DNA from: an uncultured bacterium
GTDB lineage: Bacteria; Armatimonadota; JACIXR01
DNA: 51,315 nt
NCBI GenBank assembly: GCA_938041455.1
Contig: CALITO010000014.1
Coordinates: 1-51,315 of the forward strand
Direction: 5' to 3'
The translations under genes were made by a program, and so were the position numbers. Below are positions 32,319-40,158 of the stretch, piece by piece. The notes below the pieces were generated by a model, which had not been told where the DNA came from, made no database searches, and saw nothing but the letters and a program-made list of their open reading frames with translations. Each line of letters starts with the position of its first letter. Position 1 is the stretch's first letter.

Positions 32319-33806
32319 TCACATCACTCCTAAAGTGGTTTTAATAGCTGACCGGATGAATTCAATGAGTGGAAATGGATAAATCCCCATCAGGAATGTG
32401 CCAAGGGCTAAAGGAGCAAGGGATAGGGTATCAATCTTGCCTATGTCCTCCGTTTCTTCGTAAGCGGGATTTAGAGGACCGTGAAGGATTCTCCTTATCG
32501 TCCTAAGGAAGAAGAGAGCGGTTAGTAGCACACCCCAAATAGCGATGAGAACGAATACCCTGGCTGAAGGGAAGGAACCCAGGAATATGGTGACCTCCGC
32601 AGCGAAACCAGCTAAGCCGGGGAGCCCAAGGGAAGCCAGGCAGAAGAAGTTGAGGAATCCCCCGTAGCGAGGGATTATTGCACCCAGTCCACCGTATTTG
32701 TCCAAATCCCGGTTATGCGTCCTCACATATATCATCCCCACGAGGAGGAAGAGGGAACCAGTTATAAGCCCGTGAGCTACCATTTCCATAACACCGCCCG
32801 TTAGGGCGAGAAAGGCATCATCCGCCCAATTCTCTGCAGTGAGGCTCGCAGCCGTAAAAGCGAGAAGGACATAGCCCATATGGTTCACGCTGGAATAGGC
32901 GACTAATCGTTTGAAATCGCTCTGCGCCATAGCTACCAGGGCGCCATAGATGATGCTTATAAGGGCAAGAAACCCTACCCAAGGAGCGTAGCGGGCGCAG
33001 GTATCAGGAAGGATAGGTAGTAGAATGCGGTAAAAGCCATAGCCCCCCATCTTCAAAAGGATACCCGCCAGGATCACCGAGCCAGCTGTCGGTGCTTCCA
33101 CATGGGCGTCGGGAAGCCAGGTATGAAAGGGGAAGGAAGGCAACTTGATAGCAAAGGCAAGGAAGAAACCGAGGAAGGCAAGCGCGGAAAGTAGTTCCCT
33201 ATCCTGAAGAGGCTTTTGATGTGAGAGTTGAAGGATGTTAAAAGTGTGGGGCGAAGAGTTGAAATAGAGGAGCAGGATGGCAAGAAGCATCGCCAGGGAA
33301 CCAAAGAGCGTATAAAGAAAGAACTTTATCGCCGCATACTCCTTTTTTGGTCCTCCCCAGATACCGATGATGAAATACATAGGGACGAGGCTTATCTCCC
33401 AGAAAAGGTAAAAAAGGAAGAAATCCAAAGCGACGAATACTCCCAACATGCCGAACTCCAAGAGGAGAAAGAGAAAATAGTATTCCTTTATCCTCCTATC
33501 TATATCAATCGTTGAGTAAAGGATTGAAACGAAGGTCAAAAGGGTGGTGAGGATGACCAGGGGCATGCTCACTCCATCCACGCCCACTTGATAGCGGACA
33601 TTTATGCTGGGGATCCAGGGATATATCTCTTCTAATTGCATAATCCCTTCCTTCAGATCCATTGCCCCAAGGAGGGCAAGGGAATAGAAGAGGGCAAGCC
33701 CGGAGAAGAAAAGAGCCGATTGCTCTATCAATTTCCTGTTCCCCGAGGGTAGAAAAAGGACAAAAAGGCTTCCAATTAGTGGGATGGCTAAAAGTATGCT
33801 CAGCAT
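32319..33806 (-). CDS. nuoM: NADH-quinone oxidoreductase subunit M
   Basis: Antiporter-like membrane subunit of complex I. The 495-residue product has FAIKLPSFPFHTWLPDAHVE with the conserved Lys/His region, AQSDFKRLVAYSSVNHMGYV and GLPGLAGFAAE. NuoM-type features (YPWIPSINVRYQVGVDGVS near the N-terminus) separate it from NuoL. It starts 15 nt after nuoL and ends 6 nt before nuoN. Confidence 0.94.
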   Translation of the reverse strand: MLSILLAIPLIGSLFVLFLPSGNRKLIEQSALFFSGLALFYSLALLGAMDLKEGIMQLEEIYPWIPSINVRYQVGVDGVSMPLVILTTLLTFVSILYSTIDIDRRIKEYYFLFLLLEFGMLGVFVALDFFLFYLFWEISLVPMYFIIGIWGGPKKEYAAIKFFLYTLFGSLAMLLAILLLYFNSSPHTFNILQLSHQKPLQDRELLSALAFLGFFLAFAIKLPSFPFHTWLPDAHVEAPTAGSVILAGILLKMGGYGFYRILLPILPDTCARYAPWVGFLALISIIYGALVAMAQSDFKRLVAYSSVNHMGYVLLAFTAASLTAENWADDAFLALTGGVMEMVAHGLITGSLFLLVGMIYVRTHNRDLDKYGGLGAIIPRYGGFLNFFCLASLGLPGLAGFAAEVTIFLGSFPSARVFVLIAIWGVLLTALFFLRTIRRILHGPLNPAYEETEDIGKIDTLSLAPLALGTFLMGIYPFPLIEFIRSAIKTTLGVM

Positions 33807-33821
33807 CCTCCCATCACTCCT

Positions 33822-35699
33822 TTATAAGAAAAGGAAGATTATAAGCCCTAAAAGGGCTATGAGAATATAGAACTGCACAAGCCCGCTTTGAAGATAGCGG
33901 AGGATATAGCTAAAAGCTCCTGTTATCCAGGCTGTGGCGTTGACGAAACCATCTACAACATAATTGTCAAACCAATTCTGAAGAGAGGAGGTAATCAGCG
34001 TTATCCTCCCTATGCTGTTTACAGCCCCATCAACAACCCTCGAGTCGAAGTCAGCAAATAGGCGGGAGAGGAAGAAAATGGGTCTCACCAAAACCGCTAT
34101 GAAGAAATCGTCTATGTAAAGGCGGTGTAGGAGGGCATTATGAATCGGCTTCAAAACCGTCATAACCTTCTCTTTATCCCAAGGGATGGCATAAATGACA
34201 TAGGCTGAGAGGAAACCTCCCAGAGGGAATAGGAGGGCGAGGTGAGAGAAGGGAATGTGGGGTCCTTCCCTTCCAGCAAGGAGATGGATAAGGGGTTTAC
34301 CTATCAAGCCAAAACTCAGCGTTACGAAGGATAGGACTATTATAGGGATGCTCATAACCGCTTCTTCTTTTCCCCTCTCCCCTTGAGAAGGGCGGAGGAA
34401 GGCAACGATGAAGACTCTACCCATATAGACCGCAGTCAAGAAGGCACCGAGGAGAGCGAGGGTGAAGAAGGGAAAGCTCTTAGAGTATGCTGAAGCTATG
34501 ACCATCTCCTTGCTAAAATACCCCCCAAAAGGGGGTATTCCTGCAAGTGAGAGCATCCCAATGAGGAATGTAAAAGACGCTATGGGCATTCTTTTCACTA
34601 ACCCACCCATCTTCCAGATGTCGTTAGTATGCAGATGATGTATAGCACAGCCCGCTGACATAAAAAGGAGCGCTTTGAAGAAGCCGTGTGAGAGAAGATG
34701 GAACATCCCCGCCTGCATATTCCCCATTCCTAAAGCGAGCATAATATAACCGAGCTGACTCATAGTGGAGTAAGCCAAAACCCGCTTTATATCGTTCTGA
34801 ACCAAGGCGAGGGAACCCGCCATAATAGCTGTTATCGCCCCAATTATAGCCACGATTAGGAGCGTCAATTCGGAATAGGAGAACAAGGGAAACAATCGGG
34901 CTACCATATAGGCGCCCGCTGCAACCATCGTTGCGGCGTGGATTAGGGCGGAGACGGGAGTGGGTCCCTCCATAGCATCGGGAAGCCAGATGTGGAGGGG
35001 AAACTGGGCGGATTTACCAATTGCCCCGATGAATAGAAGGACGCTTGCTATGAGGGCGAAATGCTCCCCAAGGTGGGCAATGTCCCTCTCCAGGTCCACA
35101 TAGGCGGTGGAATGGATTTTCAAAAAGATGTAAAGAAGCCCGATGAAAAAGCCTATATCACCCAATCTTGTTGTGAGGAATGCTTTGATGGCCGCTCTAT
35201 AGGCGGGAGGGCGTTCATACCAGAAACCTATGAGAAGATAGGAACAAAGACCAACAAGTTCCCAACTAATGTAGAGAAGAAAGAGGGAATTGGAAAGAAC
35301 AAGGGTGAGCATAGCGGAGGTGAAAAGGGATAAATAGGAGAAGTAAAGGGAGTAGCGTTTATCTCCCGCCATATATCCTATGGAATAGATGTGTATGAGC
35401 AGGGAGACAAGGGTTACCATACAACCCATGCTCAGAGAAAGAGCATCCAACCTATAACCCACATTCACTGCTACCCCGTTGCTTACCAGCCAGGAGGCGC
35501 TTGCTTCAAAGGAGTAAGAGGGGAATAAAGGATAGAATCTAAAGAAGAGGTAGAAAGAAAGGGTGGTGGAAAGGAAAAGGGAAGCGATGGGGATGTAGGC
35601 ACCCCTGCCCGGTAGACGCTGACCCCCGAAGGCGGTTATCGCTGAGGCTAAAAAGGGGAAAAATGGTATCAGGGGGGTTAAGTGTTCAATCCTCACCAT
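33822..35699 (-). CDS. nuoL: NADH-quinone oxidoreductase subunit L
   Basis: Largest antiporter-like subunit of complex I, including the long lateral helix that spans the membrane arm. The 625-residue length is normal. Motifs: GKSAQFPLHIWLPDAMEGPT, ALIHAATMVAAGAYM, NDIKRVLAYSTMSQLGYIM and the C-terminal hydrophobic FYILIALLGLIIFLFL. Its start overlaps the nuoK stop by 7 nt, which indicates coupling. Confidence 0.95.
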   Translation of the reverse strand: MVRIEHLTPLIPFFPFLASAITAFGGQRLPGRGAYIPIASLFLSTTLSFYLFFRFYPLFPSYSFEASASWLVSNGVAVNVGYRLDALSLSMGCMVTLVSLLIHIYSIGYMAGDKRYSLYFSYLSLFTSAMLTLVLSNSLFLLYISWELVGLCSYLLIGFWYERPPAYRAAIKAFLTTRLGDIGFFIGLLYIFLKIHSTAYVDLERDIAHLGEHFALIASVLLFIGAIGKSAQFPLHIWLPDAMEGPTPVSALIHAATMVAAGAYMVARLFPLFSYSELTLLIVAIIGAITAIMAGSLALVQNDIKRVLAYSTMSQLGYIMLALGMGNMQAGMFHLLSHGFFKALLFMSAGCAIHHLHTNDIWKMGGLVKRMPIASFTFLIGMLSLAGIPPFGGYFSKEMVIASAYSKSFPFFTLALLGAFLTAVYMGRVFIVAFLRPSQGERGKEEAVMSIPIIVLSFVTLSFGLIGKPLIHLLAGREGPHIPFSHLALLFPLGGFLSAYVIYAIPWDKEKVMTVLKPIHNALLHRLYIDDFFIAVLVRPIFFLSRLFADFDSRVVDGAVNSIGRITLITSSLQNWFDNYVVDGFVNATAWITGAFSYILRYLQSGLVQFYILIALLGLIIFLFL

Positions 35700-35995
35700 T
35701 TCATCAAATTAAACCTGTCAACATTGACATCTTCTAACTGGCGGTAGACGAGGATGACTATGGCCAAACCGACCACTACTGCGGCCGCTGCTAAAGCGAT
35801 GACGAAGAGGGCGAAGGTCTGCCCCAAGGGGATAGGGTGAAGACGGGCGAAGGCGACGAGATTGAGATTGCTTGCGTTGAGCATAAGCTCAACGCACATA
35901 AGGATGCCTATGGCGTTCCTCCTGCTCAGCACACCATATAACCCGATGGAGAAGATTAGTGCGGAAACAACGAGCACCAGCTTCGTATCTATCAT
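35693..35995 (-). CDS. nuoK: NADH-quinone oxidoreductase subunit K
   Basis: A 100-residue, three-helix complex I subunit. LFSIGLYGVLSRRNAIGILM, CVELMLNASNLNLVAFAR and AAAAVVVGLAIVILVYR are the three helices, and the Glu in CVELMLN is the conserved membrane-embedded acid of NuoK. It overlaps nuoJ by 4 nt at its start and nuoL at its end. Confidence 0.95.
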   Translation of the reverse strand: MIDTKLVLVVSALIFSIGLYGVLSRRNAIGILMCVELMLNASNLNLVAFARLHPIPLGQTFALFVIALAAAAVVVGLAIVILVYRQLEDVNVDRFNLMKW

Positions 35996-36489
35996 TTCCT
36001 ATCCCTCGCCAGCACCAGGGCTCCTATTGCGGAGAGCAAGAGGATGACTGCTAAAATCTGCAGGGGGAGGAAATATCTGTGGAAGACCTCGTTTGCTATG
36101 AGGGTAGTGGTATCCTCAAGGGGCTTGGGGGTTTCCCAACTAATCCAAAGCGAGGCTGTAAGGATAGCGAGAAAAACTATGACGAAGACGAGGGCGATGG
36201 GGCTTTGCTTATTGAATTGCCTTTCCTCCTTGCCCATCATCCTATGCGTCAGCATAATGGCAAATAATATCAGGACAACAATACCCCCAACATAGACGAG
36301 AACTTGGATAACTGCTAAAAAGGGGGCATCCAAAAGCATAAATATGCCAGCGACACCCAAAAGGGAAAGCGCCAGGGAAAAGGCGCAGTGGACGAGGTTT
36401 GGGAGAAGGACGACCCCAAATGCTCCTCCTACCGTGAGGAGGGCGGAGATAAGGAAGCCGAAGTATAGTGCGAAGCTCGTAAGGGTCAT
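35992..36489 (-). CDS. nuoJ: NADH-quinone oxidoreductase subunit J
   Basis: A 165-residue, five-helix complex I subunit. The second and third helices carry NLVHCAFSLALSLLGVAGIF, FLAVIQVLVYVGGIVVLILF and the conserved MLTHR at the end of helix 3. It starts immediately after the nuoI stop and overlaps nuoK by 4 nt. Confidence 0.93.
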   Translation of the reverse strand: MTLTSFALYFGFLISALLTVGGAFGVVLLPNLVHCAFSLALSLLGVAGIFMLLDAPFLAVIQVLVYVGGIVVLILFAIMLTHRMMGKEERQFNKQSPIALVFVIVFLAILTASLWISWETPKPLEDTTTLIANEVFHRYFLPLQILAVILLLSAIGALVLARDRK

Positions 36490-36906
36490 CTATGAACGCC
36501 TCCTGATCAGCGCTTCCCTACTGTAATCCGCAAGTTCATATTCCTGTGTCATCCTTATCGCTGCGGTGGGGCAGTGTTCTGCGCAAAGTCCACACCCCAT
36601 ACATCGCCCCAGATCCAATATGAAACTGCGAGGTTTGCTGGTTTCCTTATCTCCTTCTTTAACTTTCCAAACCTCTATTTTTATCACATCGCTGGGGCAA
36701 ACCCGCTGGCAAATCCCACAGGCTATGCACTTTGATACATCCACATCCACCAGTGTCCTGAAGCGAGGCGGGTGCTCAAGCCTTTCCTCGGGATATTGGA
36801 CTGTCACCTTCTTTCTCCAAAAATAAAGAAAAGTGATCGTCAAAGATTTGAGCACGCTCCAAAGGGTAAGGAGCATCTGATAAATCGCCCTGGAGAGCTT
36901 CTTCAC
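36490..36906 (-). CDS. nuoI: NADH-quinone oxidoreductase subunit I, 2x[4Fe-4S]
   Basis: Peripheral-arm ferredoxin-like subunit that carries two [4Fe-4S] clusters near the quinone site. The 138-residue product has CIACGICQRVCPSDVIKI and CMGCGLCAEHCPTAAIRM, each with the four Cys. It is short compared with many NuoI proteins (about 160-180), mostly at the C-terminus, which ends soon after the second cluster motif. It overlaps nuoH by 4 nt at its start. Confidence 0.94.
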   Translation of the reverse strand: MKKLSRAIYQMLLTLWSVLKSLTITFLYFWRKKVTVQYPEERLEHPPRFRTLVDVDVSKCIACGICQRVCPSDVIKIEVWKVKEGDKETSKPRSFILDLGRCMGCGLCAEHCPTAAIRMTQEYELADYSREALIRRRS

Positions 36907-37952
36907 ACCAGCATCAATCCTCCTGTGAGGAGGAAATTAAAGAGAGCAACGGGTAGAAGCACCTTCCAACCCAAGGCGAGGAGCTGGTCTATCCTCGTTC
37001 TCACAATGCTTGCCCTCAGCCACATAAGGAGCAGAACCATTACCCCCACTTTCGAGAGGAACCAAATAGGGGAGAGGATATACCAATCGGGGATGAAAGC
37101 AAGGGGAGGTTTCCAACCGCCCAAGAAAAGCGTTACTATTATCGCTGAGAAGGCGAAGGCATTGGAAAATTCCGAGAGATAAAATAAGGCGAAGCGCATC
37201 CCCGAGTACTCCACATTATAACCCGCTACCAATTCTGACTCTCCCTCCGGTAGGTCAAAGGGAAGGTGCCCGAGCTCGGCCAGAACGCAGATGAAGAATA
37301 CGAGGAAGCCGATGGGCTGGTAGAAGATGAACCAGCGAGGCAGGATGCCCCAAAATCCTCCCGATTGTGCCTCCACTATCCCTCCCATCTTGAATGTGCC
37401 GGCGAGCATAACCACGCCCAAAAGCGAGATGACCATAGGAACCTCGTAGGCGATTAACTGAGCAGCAGAGCGCATCCCTCCCAATATAGAGTATTTATTG
37501 TTGCTCGCCCATCCGGCAAGGATTATAGCGATGGAGGTTACACCACCCACAGCCAAGACGAAGACTATCCCCATATGGAAATCCTTAGCGACCATCCCCT
37601 TCCCAAAAGGAATGACAAGGTAGACGAGGAAGGCAGGTAGAAAAATCAGGACGGGAGCAACACTGAACATAACCTTGTCGGCAGCAGCGGGAGTTATATC
37701 TTCCTTTATGAGGAGTTTCGTTGCGTCGGCAACCGGCTGGAGGATGCCCTCCGGTCCAACCCGATTTGGGCCAAGCCTACTTTGCATATAGGCGATAAAT
37801 CTGCGTAGAAGCCAGAGAAGCACCATCACCACCACCATTATGAAGGCGAGGATGACAACGCTCACGATTATCGCGCGCAAGGGCTCCGCCCAGAAAGTGG
37901 GCACTCCTATCTTTTTGAAAAGAGATTCCAAAAGAGGACCTAATCCATACAT
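36903..37952 (-). CDS. nuoH: NADH-quinone oxidoreductase subunit H
   Basis: Membrane subunit that anchors the peripheral arm and forms part of the quinone cavity. The 349-residue product has SRLGPNRVGPEGILQPVADA, the quinone-site region SVAPVLIFLPAF, and FDLPEGESELVAGYNVEYSG with its acidic residues. It is the first gene of the cluster here; a promoter is seen directly upstream (38003-38032) and no other nuo gene precedes it. Confidence 0.95.
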   Translation of the reverse strand: MYGLGPLLESLFKKIGVPTFWAEPLRAIIVSVVILAFIMVVVMVLLWLLRRFIAYMQSRLGPNRVGPEGILQPVADATKLLIKEDITPAAADKVMFSVAPVLIFLPAFLVYLVIPFGKGMVAKDFHMGIVFVLAVGGVTSIAIILAGWASNNKYSILGGMRSAAQLIAYEVPMVISLLGVVMLAGTFKMGGIVEAQSGGFWGILPRWFIFYQPIGFLVFFICVLAELGHLPFDLPEGESELVAGYNVEYSGMRFALFYLSEFSNAFAFSAIIVTLFLGGWKPPLAFIPDWYILSPIWFLSKVGVMVLLLMWLRASIVRTRIDQLLALGWKVLLPVALFNFLLTGGLMLV

Positions 37953-38002
37953 TTCCGCTTTTGAGAAGCTACCGGGTTCCTTACTCCAGCAGTCTCCAAG
38001 TT

Positions 38003-38032
38003 ATAATAAGCCCTTCTCCCCCTCTATGTCAA
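38003..38032 (-). promoter_or_regulatory. Promoter of the nuoHIJKLMN operon
   Basis: On the minus strand TTGACA (38032 to 38027), an 18-bp spacer and TATTAT (38008 to 38003) lie about 50 nt upstream of the nuoH ATG at 37952. This makes nuoH the first gene of its transcript. Confidence 0.6.
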
Positions 38033-38079
38033 ACAGATTTTCCCTCTTAGGAGGTTTTCTGATAATGGGAGAGTAAATA

Positions 38080-38105
38080 GGGGGGACGATGTGCGCCGTC
38101 CCCCC
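38080..38105 (-). terminator. Hairpin after the Gfo/Idh gene
   Basis: GGGGGGACG (38080-38088) and CGTCCCCCC (38097-38105) pair perfectly over 9 bp. On the minus strand it lies 4 nt after the stop of the Gfo/Idh dehydrogenase gene and is followed by CTATTTACT. It separates that operon from nuoH. Confidence 0.65.
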
Positions 38106-38109
38106 ACTC

Positions 38110-39147
38110 TTAACCTATCTTTACCTCCTTGTGCTTCTCCGCAGACTTGTAGATAGCGTCAAGGATTGTCTGGATAGCTATAGCCTGCTCTATGTTGGGT
38201 ATTGGTTCTTTATCCTCCAAAATACATTCTATGAAGTGGCTAATCTCCGCGTAGAAGGCATCGGTAGGGGGTAGATAAGGAACAATATCCGCTGGCCGGC
38301 GGTTGATGTCGGTGAAGAGACGGAGGGGAGGCCATTCAACGCCTGCTTTGGTTCCCTGAATAGAGGCGCCCAATTTTTCCTCCGGCACATGGGAAGCCCA
38401 ACTTGTCTGGAGCAGGATTGTGGCACCGTTCTCCAGGCGGATAAGAGCGTTAGCGAAGTCCTCTACATCGAATTTGCCCCCTGGCTCCGCTATACCCCAT
38501 TCACCTGCTCCCTCACCAAATGGTCCAAATTTGGCGTAGGTTTCTGCGCTTACGCTTACCGCCTTGGGGTAGCCCATAATGTAGAGGAGGAGGTCAAGTA
38601 TATGGACACCTATGTCTATGACTGGGCCACCGCCTGCCTTGCTCTTTTGAGTGAACCATCCCCCCATTCCAGGGATGCCCTTCCGCCGACGCCATAAGGC
38701 GACGGCGGAGTATATCTCCCCAAAAAAACCATCCTCAGCCATCCGCCTCAAGTAACTTCCCTCCGCACTGAATCGCTGAACCAAAGCGGTCATATACTTC
38801 TTTCCCGTCCTTTTCACCGCTTCCATCATCTTCTCTACTTCCCTCACATTGCGGGCAGGCGGCTTTTCGCAGAGAACATGTTTACCAGCCTCTAGCGCCG
38901 CCACGGTCATCGGCATATGGAGGTAATTCGGCGTGCAGACGGAAACAGCGTCCAGTTCCTCTATCTCCAGCATCTTCTCGTAATCAGTGAAAACATAGGG
39001 AACTCCATACTCTTCCGCCAACTCCCTTGTCTCTTCTTCCCTCAAATCGCAGAGGGCAAGAACCTCCGCCTTGGGATGCTTTTTATAGGCTGCGAGATGT
39101 ACTCTACCGATACCAATACCAATTATGCCTACTCTGACCTTTTCCAT
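38110..39147 (-). CDS. Gfo/Idh/MocA family NAD(P)-dependent sugar dehydrogenase
   Basis: A 345-residue oxidoreductase. The N-terminal Rossmann fold has IIGIGIGRVHLAAYKKHP, and the family's EKP motif occurs in HVLCEKPPARNVREVEKM about residue 95. The middle GGPVIDIGVHILDLLLYIMG with Asp and His is the catalytic region, followed by a beta-sheet substrate domain. It oxidises or epimerises a sugar, inositol or related polyol. It follows the TIM-barrel gene by 17 nt, a common pairing for inositol- or keto-sugar pathways. Confidence 0.85.
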   Translation of the reverse strand: MEKVRVGIIGIGIGRVHLAAYKKHPKAEVLALCDLREEETRELAEEYGVPYVFTDYEKMLEIEELDAVSVCTPNYLHMPMTVAALEAGKHVLCEKPPARNVREVEKMMEAVKRTGKKYMTALVQRFSAEGSYLRRMAEDGFFGEIYSAVALWRRRKGIPGMGGWFTQKSKAGGGPVIDIGVHILDLLLYIMGYPKAVSVSAETYAKFGPFGEGAGEWGIAEPGGKFDVEDFANALIRLENGATILLQTSWASHVPEEKLGASIQGTKAGVEWPPLRLFTDINRRPADIVPYLPPTDAFYAEISHFIECILEDKEPIPNIEQAIAIQTILDAIYKSAEKHKEVKIG

Positions 39148-39164
39148 TTCAATCCCCCCTTTGA

Positions 39165-40016
39165 TTAGATAACGAATTGGGATAGATGTTTAAGACCGAG
39201 GAGAAGACCTTCTCTAAATCTCGGACCATGAAAGACGGGGTCCTCGTGCTCTATATCCAAGTTGTTGGTATAGCCGATATCCAAAAGGGCGGATATGACG
39301 GCCTGCCAGTCAACCTCACCCCAGCCGGGGATGCGGTAGCGCCACCAGCCACCTCCATAAATCGTCGCCTTACCTAATCTATGATAGAAAATCTCCGTGT
39401 CCTTGGCGTGAATATGGTAGATGCGCTCGCCAAAATCCCTTATCGCTTGGATATAGTCAGCCTGAAGCCAGAGAAGGTGCGAGGGGTCGTATTCCAAGCC
39501 CAGGTAGGGAGAATCTACCGCTTGGAAAATCATCTCCCAAGCCTCCGGGGTGAAGGCAATGTTGATTCCCCGGAAGGGATGTCCCCCCATCATCGGGCAA
39601 TTCTCAAGGGCTATCTTTACATTCCTCCGCTCCGCTTTCTCCACATAGGGAGCGAATACCTCCTTGAAGATGGGGATGTTCTCCTCTATGGAAAGTTCGG
39701 GAACTCGTCCGGCAAAGGTGCAAATCACTCGCACATCCATCTCCGCAGCAACATCTATGAGCTTCATAAAATACTCCTTGATTCTGCTGCGCATCTTCTC
39801 CTCGGGGTCCAGATGATTAGTATAGAAGCCGAGGGCGGATATCTCTATTCGGTTTCTCTCGCATACTTTTCGCACCTCGTCTATATCCCTGCTTGTGAGC
39901 TTCTCCGCATCCAGAGAGGAACCGGGGCCAGCAGAGAGCTCCAAACTGCCGAAACCTGCCTCACTCGCCCAGCGAACGATTTCCTCGCTGTAATCGGTCA
40001 GAAAGCCTATTTTCAT
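39165..40016 (-). CDS. TIM-barrel sugar isomerase/epimerase
   Basis: A 283-residue xylose-isomerase-like protein. Probable metal ligands are Glu in VKIALENCPMMGG, Asp/His in LEYDPSHLLW, His and Asp in IYHIHAKDTEIF and Glu in LDIEHEDPVFHG. It starts at ATG 40016 with AAGGAGG 11 nt upstream. Third TIM-barrel isomerase in the window, the only one paired with a Gfo/Idh dehydrogenase; together they may form a short oxidation-isomerisation path. The substrate is unknown. Confidence 0.78.
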   Translation of the reverse strand: MKIGFLTDYSEEIVRWASEAGFGSLELSAGPGSSLDAEKLTSRDIDEVRKVCERNRIEISALGFYTNHLDPEEKMRSRIKEYFMKLIDVAAEMDVRVICTFAGRVPELSIEENIPIFKEVFAPYVEKAERRNVKIALENCPMMGGHPFRGINIAFTPEAWEMIFQAVDSPYLGLEYDPSHLLWLQADYIQAIRDFGERIYHIHAKDTEIFYHRLGKATIYGGGWWRYRIPGWGEVDWQAVISALLDIGYTNNLDIEHEDPVFHGPRFREGLLLGLKHLSQFVI

Positions 40017-40158
40017 TCTCTCTCAAACCTCCTTTTTCTTTTTGGTATAAATTCTAAAACTACTATTCGAACAGTCCAGTTGAATTTTTCTTGACATTTG
40101 ATATATATAATCGGCCAAGATATAATTGGGAAAGGATACCCAGGTTAAGGAGGTCGCG

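Noticed and set aside
40091-40126. TTGACA (40091) with TATAAT (40121) as promoter of the secreted protein at 40159
   Set aside because: The spacer is 24 bp, too long for a standard promoter. The nearer TATAAT-like run at 40106 is only 9 bp away. One of the boxes may be real with another partner, but I cannot pair them.
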